In this document: in pieces, positions 52,786 through 63,908 of the stretch
Layout of the letters: each line of letters begins with the position of its first letter
Numbering within the stretch: position 1 is the stretch's first letter
From: Takifugu bimaculatus
Taxonomy: Eukaryota; Chordata; Actinopteri; Tetraodontiformes; Tetraodontidae
NCBI GenBank assembly: GCA_004026145.2
Contig: CP034980.1
Span: 13,517,085 to 13,581,084 of the forward strand
Direction: 5' to 3'
DNA: 64,000 nucleotides
Translations under genes and position numbers: made by a program
Notes under the pieces: generated by a model
Seen by the model: only the letters and a program-made list of their open reading frames with translations
Told to the model about the DNA's origin: nothing
Databases searched by the model: none

Positions 52786-55700
52786 TTATTGTGGAGTAAA
52801 AGTCATTTTAATCGCGGTGTGCAGAGATAAAGTGGGGGGATGCATCCTGTGAGATAACTGGAGAGCAGTTTTTACCTCTTTCTCCCAGCTGTAGCCTCTT
52901 CCTCCCTGCACAGAGGGGCCGTTTCTGTAACCCGACCTCTGGCTGGGGGTGGACGGGCCTCTCAGCTCTGCAGGGAAGAAGTCAACCTCGCTGAGGGACT
53001 TGGCGATTTGCAGAGCGGTGAGAGAGTTGTCTCCCGTAGGCCCAGGAGGTTTCTGTCCCACCACCCAGGGAACGAACTCCTGACATTGTGCCACCTGCGT
53101 GGGAGCGTAGGGGAAAGGCAAAGGCGCCTTTGCTGTGGGAAGAGCGTTGGGCCTTTCTGCAGGCTCATGCTGGTCCCTCCCGGTTTCATCTCTGATGATT
53201 GCCGAGTGGTTGATGTACAAGTTCTTCCTGTTCTTCTCCGGCAGCATGGAGTCTTGGGCGGCTTTTCTATCTTTAGGTTGGTCTCTGGGCTGTGAGGTTC
53301 GCTCACGATACCGCGCGGGCGGAGGTGTGGGGGATGGGGACTGGGTTGGGAAAAGCTGATAGGAGGAGTTGGCGTGGGGGGAATGAAGGTCATTGGTCGG
53401 AGGAGACTGGATCGAAACGTCTGGGATCTCGATCTCCGTGAAGTCCGACCTCCGACAGACTCGTCCGTGGTGTCCTGAGATTTTTGGGAGCTGCAGGGCC
53501 TCTTTTCCAGACCAGACCACCTGAGGGTGTTTGCGTTGAACGGGAGGAGCATCGTCCGCCCTGCGCCCCACTGAAACCCCTTCCACGATGAAGTAGGCGG
53601 GATTGGTGTAGTTGCTGGGAGGTAGCTTGGGGGGAGCTGGCGAGGCCCTGGAACGAACATACAAGCTTGGAATTCTACAATGTCACCGATTGTGCTTCAC
53701 TCCACAAAGGCTGTGGGTTGTTACACGTCAGCAGGGAGTCAGAATCGTGGATGGCAGGTTGTCACACAACATTGTCTGAGATAGTTGAATTTAAAACTCT
53801 TTTTAACTTTAGATCCTGAAATCCACGGTCAGGGTCACTTTTCAGAGGGATTAATTGCAATTTTAGTTTTCAGAATTGACCGAACAGTCAAGCCTGGCAA
53901 TAGAGTTTGAAAGAAGCTCACAGACCTGAAAAGATTAGGAGGTGTAAGCTACGGGTCTGCAGAGAACCTGTCCTTAGAAATGAGGGATGGTATTCACCAG
54001 AAAGATGACATTTGTTCACCTGTTCATTGGCAGCCTGGTGGAAGTGGGAGAAATGTGGCCCCTCCCACGATCTTTCTCAGAACAGAACAATTCTGTGAAA
54101 AGAAAAAAGAGTGTATGAAGCAAAGCTGCGATTACTGTGTGGGTGTGCGCGCGTGTGTGTGTTCATAAAGCCCAGTTAACAACGACGTATGCGCGTGGCT
54201 GAAGTGGCTGACCTGGTGACACAATACTCATCCGTCCCGCGTCTCAGGAAGCAGCTGCTCAGGGTCAGTCAATCAGCAGCCAAAAGAGGAAGCGGTCGAC
54301 AGACATCAGCAAGCATAAAGTCAAGCCAGGGATCATTGAGGAACCAAAGAAAGGAAGCAACGTGAGGCCGGCTGGAGAGTTTATGCAGCGGCAGCAGAAA
54401 GTGATAGTCCAGGCGAAGCAGGAGCAGCAACAGTTTTTGACCTCTTGACCCACCGTAGACCTTTTCCCTCACTGCGCGTCTGTCCTTGGGCACGTGGAGC
54501 CTGACCCGTCCTCTGATGGAACCCATCTCCTCTCCTCTGTGGCACAGAAATGCGTCAAACTGCTCCGACGCACCCATTAAAGACCGCAGCGCCACGCAGC
54601 ATTCGCCTGCAACACAGGTGAGGAAGTTGCAACCTGCTGGCGGCACTCAACTTTTTATTTCGGGCCCACTTACGTGACCATGACAATGCAAACAAATACT
54701 CATCATCAGATCTGGCATTTTTAGGTACGGAAATGCAGTCATAGAAGATGCTTTATGTGTCTCAGTTCATTCAAAGGATGCCCGCACATGCAAGGAAGCC
54801 TCAAACTTCCTGTTACTTTCAAAACATCCAGTCTGGCCTTGTTGAACATCACGATGCCTATTTAGCTCCTGATGCGTGAGCTTAAAGTCATGTAAACTGG
54901 GCTTCACGCTGCTGCTGTCTTCCTCTACACTCCAGCTTTTTGTCTTTTTTTGTCTGTTCACATTGGGAATAAAAGCCTGAGATCCATCCGCACATGTGCA
55001 GATGTGAAAGAGCAAAATAAATCAGCTTGATTGGCAAGAAGAGTACAATCTGTCATTGTACCAGATAACTACTGTTATAGCATAGCATAGCATCGCAAGT
55101 ATATAATTATTCTCTAAACGTGGTCACTTCAATAATCTGATGATAACAATATATCATAATGAGATTGTCTTCATGTAAACGGGCCTAATGCAGCTGGTCA
55201 GACTAACCGTAGGACTCAAAGCCATCGCAGGACTTGACGGACAGCAGCAGATGCTGGTCCTGAAGATACTCGAGGTCAGACATGAGAGGCAGGAGCTGGG
55301 ATAGACGTGGAAACAGGGTCAACACAGGCAGCGATTACACACATTAACCAAGGAGTCTCTAACCTTTGGCAGCTGTTTGAAGGACCATCCCAGTTTGAGG
55401 AACTTGGGGATGTCGCAGCCCTGCGAGTCATTCTCACTCGAGCGCCGCGTCTCTACAAAAAGACGGGTTTTTTGCTGCTGCGCTGCAATGTAAAACTTTA
55501 CAGAGACCCCCCCGCCCTACCTTCCAGACAAGATGAATGGAATTCAATGAAGAATTTTGCCTTGCTTGCTGTCTTCACAATGGCTTCGATTCCTTCAAGT
55601 TCGATCCAGGCCCTCTCTATGCTTCGATTCACATCTGTGCCAGGCAAATATGCGGCTCTGCTGTTAGTGTAATAAAGGGATTCAACCCATTTTACTCAGA

Positions 55701-58700
55701 TTGGGCCGCACAGCACCTGTTTTGGCGCGGAACGGTGACACCACTCCGACATCAAACGTGGCAAAGACGGGCGAATGGTCACTTGTGAAGATGTCGTCAG
55801 TGCAACCTGGTAGCAGACAAACGCACACATGGCTACAAGGACAACAAAAACAACTTGTGCTCAAAACACTGCGTAAAACACAGGAAGTCTGCCAGTGAAA
55901 TTTCACAGGATGTGGTTAAAAAAAAACGCTGGATGCAAAAAGCAGTTGGGCTACTATTTTTACAGTCTGGTATTTTGCTGAGATGTGTTTGAAAAGAAGG
56001 AAATGTGTTGAAAAAAGTGGAAACAACTCATTTTTTATGAACCAAAGAGCAGGAGGAGCGTGTGCGATTCCTTTCTACTTCAGCTGTGCACTTTTTACAC
56101 TGACTGAGCTTTTATTATTATTTTTAACTTTATTTCTATAGCGTCACATTACAGAAACTCTGGAGAAACCGTTCAAGCAACACTGGGAAAGAAAACCCGT
56201 TTTAGCCGGAATAAACCTCGAGGTTCCTGTCGGCCTTACCGTACGCCGTGCAGGTGATGTGTGTCTCTGGGTAGGACTTCCACAAAATCCTATCACACCA
56301 CGATGGAACGTTCACTCGCACCTGCAGATAAACATGCTCAGCATCTCGTAACTGGCTTGTTTGTGTCAGGGATTCCATTATTAGCCCCGAAGATCATTAT
56401 TAACCTTCTATGTTTAGAGGCCTCGACAGCTGCTGGCCGTCTAAAAGGGATAAAGTTACACACAAAATATCTGGAGTGCTTGTATGATCTCCTCTTTGTT
56501 TATGAATATTGCTATGAGTATCCCGAATAAGGCTCATTCATATGGCACCCACTGCAAAATACATTAAAAAAACTGACGTTTTGTTCCAGGAAACATGAAG
56601 GCGTCATTTCTAAGTAAGTGTATTGCTCAAAAACATTACTGTGCAGCGACTCAGATGTCCTGCATCTGGAGGACAAAGGAGGACTGTAGACGTCCTCTTG
56701 TTTTTCAAAGCTAAAATAAATGACTCACTCCAGAAGTCTTGTATTTCTGCCACAGATAGCAGTCCCTAGACCCCCGCTCATACCGGTAGGTGGGTGGGAA
56801 AGTGATCTTCTCTTCGTCTTTACCGGGATAAACAGAGAGAGCACAGAGTGAGACGGGCAAAGCTAACGGCGGAATTGTGAATCAATTATTCTCTTATCTG
56901 CATGAAAGGTTTTTGTCCTTTTTATGGCTTTATTTAAAGAAATCCGTGCGGTAAACTGAAACTCACTGAAATTGAGGAAGGCCTTCCTCTTGTGTCGCTC
57001 ACGGGTCAGCTGATCTGCACACATGAGCTCATCAAAAGCTCTCTTCGAAACATGTTTCAAGATGTCCTGCAGAGCATCAGAGTTTTTAGAGATGTCTTTT
57101 CACTTTGTGTTATTAACCTCAACCTGTTAGGCCAACCTGTACGTCCAAATTGAGTCTGTAGTTGAGATCTCCACACCAAAAGAGGTGGGTGAAGCGCAGG
57201 CTGATGTCAAAGGTGCTGTTTTTCTCACCCAGGCAGAGCAGTCGGAGGATGTCCAAAAAGTTCTGATTCCTCCTAAACACCACCCATTGTAACGAGAGTT
57301 ATTAAAACCACATCCATTTCAGCTCTGTTAATATGTATTCTTGCAAACACACAACACACCTCAAGATTTTCTCACTTCCAGAGGACAGGCGGCAGTTAAC
57401 AAATCCAAAAGAGGTTCCGTTGAAGAGAAAGGAGACACCGACAGCTCCCTTGTTTCCTGAAGTCAGGCAGAAAACACCCAAGCTAAAGACTATTAAAACT
57501 CATTTGGACAATCTTCAAGTAGCCTTACCCAAAGTATTCCCGAGGCCCGTCCTCACACAGGCTGTGTGCACATGACTGATGCGGGCCTCATGTTCGGGCT
57601 TCACAAACACAGCCAGGCGCATATTCCAGAGGGACTGCACTGCCACCTACAGGACAATATGGAGAATTACAGGACACACTTCCGGGCTGACCAAAAGGCT
57701 CCACCGATTACACTTTACTTTTATATTGAAATGTGTCAATTAACCACACCGATAAACTGTAAAATACACGGGGTTAGACTAGAAAATACACAAATAGAAG
57801 TAAAAATGATTTTAAAACAGAGACCAAATCTTCATTTGTAGTTTGTCTGATAGCAAAAATGGGACCATAAGGATCATCAACCTTCCATTATTCATAATTA
57901 ATGGTTTGAAAATGTGTTTTTGTGTCATTCCTCTACTACCATCAAACTCAAACCATTCATAAAAACGTTGAACAATTATTGTAAGTTTTGGGGAAAAAAA
58001 ATACACAAAAAGGTTTTGATGAACTCAATTTGGACTCCCAAGACAGAACAAATGGATAGTTTCATGAAGATGAATTACTTGTTTAAATTCAATTCGCGTA
58101 TAGCTGCGGAGGGTGGTCCTTGATGTGCTCGGTCCACTCCTTCTCCCCTTGAGGGTTCTCCTGCGTCCCTACAGCATAGATGTCATGTGGGAGCAGAGCA
58201 GTGGCCTCATCAGGAGTGTGTCCCAAACCACAGCACGTCATCCAGGTCTGCAGCGCCCGTGGAGGGGGTGATCCCCCTGCAAAGGCAAGACAGAGGAACA
58301 AAGCTGAAATCAAAGCTGATCCCATCGGCGCCCCTGCTGGTAGGTTCCAGACATTTACCCATGTTCCAGGTGCCAACAAACACAGAGATCACATCAGGCT
58401 CGCTCTGCTGGGAGTGTCTCATTTTCATCAGCTGGAGGAGGTGACAGAAGGCGTCACGTTTCTGCGAGACGGAGCGATTCTGTGAGAAACAGGAAGGCAG
58501 GAGAAAGATTCCAGTTGGCGATGAAGCTTTCTCACCCGTGCGCTCTCGAACGTCATCTCCCGTGGCGTGTTGTGATGGCTGTCGATGACCATGCGTATCT
58601 TGCTTTGGAGCTTGACAATCTGAAGGACTGAGGACCGACAAACATCAGCAGGAAGCGTAATTGGTATGACAGGATAAGAGTTTTGCCTCACTCCTCTCAT

Positions 58701-60232
58701 GCGAGATCCTCTCCACCCCAAAAGACCCGGCCTTCCTGTCAAAAAGCAGCACGCCCGCGTCCACGTCCACAGAGGCGGTCTGTCTGCCGTACCTCAGCAT
58801 CTTCACCTGGACAAGTAAAACAACAGCTCTTCACGTGGTCAAGGGTGATCATTTCCTCAGTTCCTACTTTGAACCTACACTACAATTTACCTGAAAGGAA
58901 TTTACCGGTGACAGTCTGGCAGGGGTCTTTGTGGGGGCTGTATTTGGGGGTGTCGGTTCAGGAGGGGGGGCGTTCTGCTGCACTGCCAGGTTGTGATTGG
59001 CCACCGCATCTTGTAAGGCCTTCAGTACCTGTGAGGTGATAAAAGCATGAGGTTTGTACAATATAAGATTAAAGCAGTGCTGGAGAAGAGGAAACACATT
59101 ACCCAGGATTCACAGGGTCACCAATGTTGCCATTATCAACAGATAATGCTGTATTTGACAACACAACATACCCTTTTCTCCAGTGAAGAAAGGAGGCTGA
59201 CCAAAGCTGAAATCTTACACAACAAGCTGTCCATTTCCATCTCTGGACCCTGTGTCCGGAAATATAAGTTACAAGCTGTGAAGTGCTGTCAAATGGACGC
59301 ATGTGAAGGGAGGATATGCTCAATCGTACCTGTCCTTTGTTGTGTGTTAAAGAGCAGCTCGGGTGGTCAAAGACCTTGGCCAGGGTTTCCAGGCTTGACA
59401 GCGTCAGGTCGATCTCACTGTAGAGCACATCAGTACATTAGCTTTAATAAAATAGAAACACATTTTAGTGAACACCAACACAGCCTTTCAGCTCATTCAA
59501 GGTTCACCTTCAGCTCATTATTAAGACTAAAAGCATGAAACCCTGACCCATGCAGGCCTTGGCAGGCAGCGCCCAGAGTGCTTCTGAGGTGGTGCAATGT
59601 CGCTGCGCCTTTATGCACGTTCTCAATGTCAAGAGGCAGTGTATTGACGACATAATCTTTCAGAAGGGCGACCACCTCATTACTGGAGCTGCAAACAGGG
59701 GACAAAAAAAATAGAAATCACATTTGAAAAAAGGCCCCCTCTAAACACTAATCACTGTCTGAGCACTTTCTGAAGCTTGGGAAACATCACCTGCATGTGT
59801 TCAGCTCTTGAAACCCGTCCAGAAAAAGGGTATGTGCAGGTGGTTTTGCTGGTGCTGCTGGGACTGAGGCCATGTTGCCTGAGGAGGGAGCAGGAGGTGG
59901 TTTCTCATCATCTGTGTACACATGAAACATAAAATCAAACAATAATAAACATTGAAGGCAGCCATCCTGGGGGTGGGGGGAGGGGGGCTTTTTAAGGTGT
60001 TGTTTAGATATATACAGAATATTGAATATTCAAATGTATGAGTCCAGGTATCGAACAGTTGTAATGGGTTGTGGCGACAGATAGAGGGCGCACCTGAGCT
60101 CTCATCCCCGATGTCTGTATCCCGGGGAACACCATAGAGCAACGGGCTGACCAACCCTTTATGGGGATGCTGGTATCCGAAAACCAAGTCCTCTAGTGTG
60201 CGGAAACAGTTCACCTGCACGCCCTGTGTTGT
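52786..60232 (-). CDS. inppl1: SHIP2-type inositol polyphosphate 5-phosphatase (partial, damaged?)
   Basis: Twenty-three minus-strand exons, aligned by eye to SHIP2. Family role: removes the 5-phosphate from PtdIns(3,4,5)P3 below receptors. Exons 5' to 3': 60094-60232 (SH2 end), 59791-59911, 59548-59688, 59330-59417, 59172-59249, 58891-59028, 58692-58806, 58536-58627, 58359-58461 (GTWNMG), 58079-58276 (TQEN), 57529-57646, 57360-57456, 57137-57272 (FWCGDLNYR), 56967-57066, 56729-56817, 56240-56321 (PSWCDRILW), 55717-55806 (SDHSPVF), 55521-55634, 55364-55452, 55208-55295, 54454-54606 (C2), 54020-54092, 52876-53647 (NPAY tail; stop 52786 if the last donor is unused). Junction phases agree except at 58079-58276, which has one extra base. 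An active-site His is Arg. NPAY and ALQIAKSLSEVDF favour SHIP2 over SHIP1; paralogue status is open. The first SH2 exons lie beyond 60232; no SAM exon was found. Confidence 0.9.
52876..53647 (-). CDS. inppl1: SHIP-like C-terminal exon: NPAY motif and proline-rich tail
   Basis: Encodes SNYTNPAYFIVEG, where NPAY is the PTB-binding motif of SHIP2. A proline/serine-rich linker follows, then ALQIAKSLSEVDF and QGGRGYSWEKE, both SHIP2 tail features. A donor GTAAAA follows at 52875. If it is not used, the frame continues 28 codons to a stop at 52786. In SHIP2 a SAM-domain exon should follow, and I did not find it. Confidence 0.88.
57360..57456 (-). CDS. inppl1: SHIP-like phosphatase exon with His-to-Arg in the NCHL motif
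   Basis: Encodes GNKGAVGVSFLFNGTSFGFV then NCRLSSGSEKILR. In SHIP1, SHIP2, OCRL and related enzymes the residue after NC/NS is an invariant His (NCHLTSG, NSHLAA), equivalent to a catalytic His of the DNase I fold. Here the codon at 57389-57391 is CGC (Arg), one transition from CAC. The other visible active-site motifs in neighbouring exons are intact. Confidence 0.85.
58079..58276 (-). pseudogene. inppl1: SHIP-like phosphatase exon with one-base insertion
   Basis: Encodes LPHDIYAVGTQENPQGEKEW, then TEHIK. The frame then meets a stop, and no GT donor is available in that frame. One frame over, from about 58118, the sequence reads TLRSYTRIEFKQ up to a GTAATT donor, which fits the SHIP family and joins VAVQSLWNM of the next exon. 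Length is 198 nt where phases of the neighbours require 197. The simplest reading is one extra C in the GACCACCC run at 58111-58118. Sequencing error is the main alternative. Confidence 0.85.
60094..60232 (-). CDS. inppl1: SHIP-like exon: end of SH2 domain
   Basis: Encodes TTQGVQVNCFRTLEDLVFGY and then GLVSPLLYGVPRDTD, aligning with the last strand and helix of the SHIP2 SH2 domain. It enters in phase 0 right after a GTGTGTAACAG acceptor that abuts a CA microsatellite, and leaves in phase 1. The preceding SH2 exons with the phosphotyrosine-binding FLVR motif are not in the window. Confidence 0.88.
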
Positions 60233-60238
60233 CTGTTA

Positions 60239-60278
60239 CACACACGCACACACACACACACACACACGCACGCACACA
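60239..60278. repeat. (CA)n microsatellite
   Basis: CA/CG dinucleotide run directly upstream (on the gene strand) of the SH2-end exon acceptor. Confidence 0.95.
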
Positions 60279-60431
60279 AAAGTCATTATACATACATCCA
60301 AACACTATTAAAACTTTGTCCACCATTTCTTTTCTTTTTTAAAAAACAAACCATTTGTAAAAATTGAGTGCAAAAACTTTAATTATCGTGAGTGTAAAGC
60401 TTATGAGGTCATTTGGGAACTTTTCTTCCCC

Positions 60432-61360
60432 GTGGCGTTTGCCATGGTTACGGCAGTGGCATATCACGTGTCGACCGCTCAGGATGCTGGGAGGTTTTAC
60501 GTTAGCCCGCCAGAACGTGAAATGAATGAAATCTGCATGCTGCATGAACGGTCGGAGAGGGCCAACAGAGAAATAAAGAAGGAAGCGGAGGTGTGCGCGG
60601 TCCACTTCAACCAGTGTACAAACTGCGGTGGTCAACATGCACCCGAGCGCAGCAAGTGTCCTGCTTTTAACGAGCGCTGTAACATCTGCAGAAAACCCAA
60701 CCACTTTTCGAGATACTGCAGATCAGGAAAACCACCGAGCACCATCAGACCACTACGGCCCCTGTCCCCCATTGCACGCAAGGGCGGATACACGCACGTG
60801 AGTGAGCTTGACGCGCAGCCGACACAAGGGCCAGCTGATGTGTTTCACCCAAAGTAGAGGAGCATGTTCACAGGGCCCTGACACAGGTGAGACAGAAGAG
60901 TAAAGCTTACTACGACAAATCAACCAGGCCACTGCCCCCCTTACGCCCAGGGCAAACAGTGAGGATGCAGACACAGAGGGGCTACGACAGACTGGCAAAA
61001 GTGCTGGCAACAGCGACACAACCAAACAGCTACCAAGTCAAGGCTGGGGATGCCACTTATGTCAGGAATAGAGGCCACCTACTCCACAGACCCTCCATAT
61101 ACTGTATATCTGTTTCCCCAGCTGAAGACCCACCTGCTGTCACGGGCATTGAACCCGACCAAGCCCACAACGTGCTGCCACAGCACCAGAAGGGGTGCAG
61201 GGTCAACAGCAGTTGACTGTCACTCGCTCAGGGAGGGTTTCTAAACCCAGCTCCCTCTATGATGACTTTGTCACAGGCTAGCTCTGTGACCCACAGACAC
61301 AGTTCGTATGCATTCCCAAATGTTCTGTCTGCAATAACCTGAAGTTTTTCTACGTGCAAG
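60432..61360 (+). mobile_element. Ty3/gypsy element copy A, internally deleted
   Basis: A retroelement segment in plus orientation. It starts with an open frame whose second half has two CCHC-like knuckles, CTNCGGQHAPERSKC and CNICRKPNHFSRYC, as in the gag nucleocapsid of mag/K02A2.6-like Ty3 elements. At 60842 the sequence jumps directly to the C-terminal end of integrase (PKVEEHVHRALTQVRQKSK-type reading) and then to the element's 3' non-coding tail. Protease, reverse transcriptase, RNase H and most of integrase are missing. The left boundary is unclear; no LTR was recognised. The insertion lies upstream of the SH2-end exon of the SHIP-like gene, probably in one of its introns. Confidence 0.8.
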
Positions 61361-62047
61361 TTCCACTTCAACCAATGTACAAACTGCGGTGGTCAACATG
61401 CACCCGAGCGCAGCAAGTGTCCTGCTTTTAACGAGCACTGTAACATCTGCAGAAAACCAAACCACTTTTCGAGATACTGCAGATCAGGAAAACCACCGAG
61501 CACCATCAGACCACCTACGGCCCCTGTCCCCCATTGCACGCAAGGGCGGATACACGCACGTGAGTGAGCTTGACGCGCAGCCGACACAAGGGCCAGCTGA
61601 TGTGTTTCACACTGAGAGCGTGGACATGTTTTACTGCAAAAGCATAGACCAACCACAGGATGTGCGTGACCGAGATGAAAGGTTTGCTAACCTATCTGCA
61701 TGCAACACGGGCAGGTAGCTACGTGTAAAGATTGACACTGGTGCCAAATGTAACGTAATTTTCAGGGCGCTCCTGCAGCCCACTGACTCCACTGCCGGCA
61801 TTAATCCCGACAAGAAGGCAAATCTTGTTGCCTACGGGGGTCACATTATTCATTCCGCCAGGTCTTGGACAGGATCCAGTGCTGTGAACCTGAGACTGAA
61901 CCCCAACAAATGCAGGTTCAGGGTCACGGAGGTCCCCTACGTCGGCCACCTACTCACCGACCGGGGTGTTAAGCCGGACCCCTCTAAGACAGCTGCTGTT
62001 CGCCTGCCCCCCCGGAGGACAAACACGGCCTCCAGAGGTTCCTGGGC

Positions 62048-63094
62048 ATGACCAACTACCTGGCCAAGTTTCTACCAGGCTACAGTGAGATCACGGCTCC
62101 TCTGCGTGAACTGTTGCGGCAGGATGTGGACTGGTGCTGGCTGGAGCCCCACACAGCGGCATTCACTAAACTGAAGGACATCATTGCCAGCCCTCCTGTG
62201 CTGAGATACTTTAATGTTCACCAGCCAGTTGTACTGTCAGCTGATGCCTCAGAGCATGGACTGGGCGCTGTCTGCCTCCAAAACGACAGGCCGGCGGCTT
62301 TTGCTTCCAGGGCCCTCACAGAGACTGAATCACACTATGCTCAAATTGAGAAGGAGCTCTTGGCTCTCCTCTATGCCTGCATAAAATTCCATCACTACAT
62401 ATATGGCCGGGCCGTGACTGTTGAAACTGACCACCAACCTCTGATCACCATACTGAGAAAGCCACTGCACACTGCCTCTGCACGCATACAACGGATGATG
62501 CTTCACCTCCAGCGGTACAACCTCAATGTTATTTACAAGAGGGGCAGAGAGCTCTATGTCACTGACGCTCTATCCCATGCACACCTGCCCTTCACTGATC
62601 AGTCTGCGGAGTTGGAGGACTACGAAGTGATGGTTGTGGAGGTCCTCTCCTCACATTGGGTCGAGGAACTGAAACACGAGACACTGGCTGACCCCAATTG
62701 CAGGGGTCTCTCACAGGTTGTTGCTGCTGGCCGGCCTACCGCATTCAAGGAGTTGCCACGGGATTTGAGGCCGTTCTACGCCATGAGAGAGGAAATTACA
62801 ACCGTAGATGGCTTGCTCCTCTGTGGCCAGCGTCTCATCATCCCACACTCCCTGCAGCGCTACTATGTACAGCAGTTGCTCCAGGGCCACTCCGGACTCG
62901 AGGCCACAAAGCGCAGAGCTAAGGAGACCATGTTCTGGCCAACTGTCTACACTGATATTGAACAAGAAGTGTCCAGGTGCGCCCCCTGCAATGCTCTCAG
63001 ACCGCATCAACCAAAAGAGCCCCTCCTACCACACGCAGTCCCTGACCTGCCATGGTCCCTCACTGCGGCGGACGTTTTTGAATGGGAAGGATGA
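62048..63094 (+). pseudogene. gypsy RT thumb, RNase H and integrase N-terminus
   Basis: Open 349-codon stretch. It begins MTNYLAKFLPGYSEITAPL (RT connection). RNase H residues are visible as LSADASEHGLGAVCLQ (first Asp), YAQIEKELLALLYA (Glu), VETDHQPL (Asp) and VTDALSHAH (last Asp). The integrase zinc-binding domain follows: LLQGHSGLEATKRRAKETMF with its His, then CAPCNAL. It ends at a premature stop just before the integrase core. Spacing and motif order are typical of the mag-like Ty3/gypsy clade. Confidence 0.88.
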
Positions 63095-63908
63095 GAGCAT
63101 CTGGTACTTGTTGATTCTTACTCCGGATGGTTTGAAATAGACAGACTCACTGGAACGACAAGTGCCACCTAGATCACTAAACTTAAATGCCACTCATGGA
63201 GTGCCACAACAGCTCATGACAGACAACGCAGCCTACTTCACAAGCAGAGACTTCCAAGAGTTTGTTCGCAAGTGGGACTTCTGCCACATCACCAGCAGTC
63301 CACAGTATCCTCAGTCAAATGGACTCGCAGAGAGAGCTGTGCGCTCAGCAAAACACCTACTGGAGAAATGTGCACAAGATGGAACAGATGTAGATGCTGC
63401 CCTGCTCAGCCTATGTAACACACCAAGAGATGGGCTGCCTTCCCCTGCTCAGCGCCTGCTTTCTCGGCGCACAAGGGCTTTTGTTCCCATGACCAAAGCC
63501 ATGAACTCACCCAAAGTAGAGGAGCATGTTCACAGGGCCCTGACACAGGTGAGACAGAAGAGTAAAGCTTACTACGACAAATCAACCAGGCCACTGCCCC
63601 CCTTACGCCCAGGGCAAACAGTGAGGATGCAGACACAGAGGGGCTACGACAGACTGGCAAAAGTGCTGGCAACAGCGACACAACCAAACAGCTACCAAGT
63701 CAAGGCTGGGGATGCCACTTATGTCAGGAATAGAGGCCACCTACTCCACAGACCTGAAACATATACAGTATATCTGTTTCCCCAGCTGAAGACCCACCTG
63801 CTGTCACGGGCATTGAACCCGACCAAGCCCACAACGTGCTGCCACAGCACCAGAAGGGGTGCAGGGTCAACAGCAGTTGACTGTCACTCGCTCAGGGAGG
63901 GTTTCTAA
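63095..63908 (+). pseudogene. gypsy integrase core and C-terminal domain
   Basis: After a frameshift near 63094 the integrase core resumes: LVDSYSGWFEID (first catalytic Asp, about 63108), LMTDNAAYFTS (second Asp, about 63220), NGLAERAVRSAK (catalytic Glu, about 63325). The C-terminal RPLPPLRPGQTVRMQTQRGY region follows, and the frame ends at 63908. The DDE triad is recognisable but lies in broken frames, so no functional integrase is made. Confidence 0.85.

Noticed and set aside
54200..54450. Lysine/glutamine-rich plus-strand open stretch behind the C2 exon
   Set aside because: No start codon for most of its length, no splice sites, lies in a SHIP-like intron on the opposite strand.
61220..61360. 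Retroelement 3' tail considered as an LTR
   Set aside because: No TG...CA ends or target duplication can be defined, and the second copy runs off the window.
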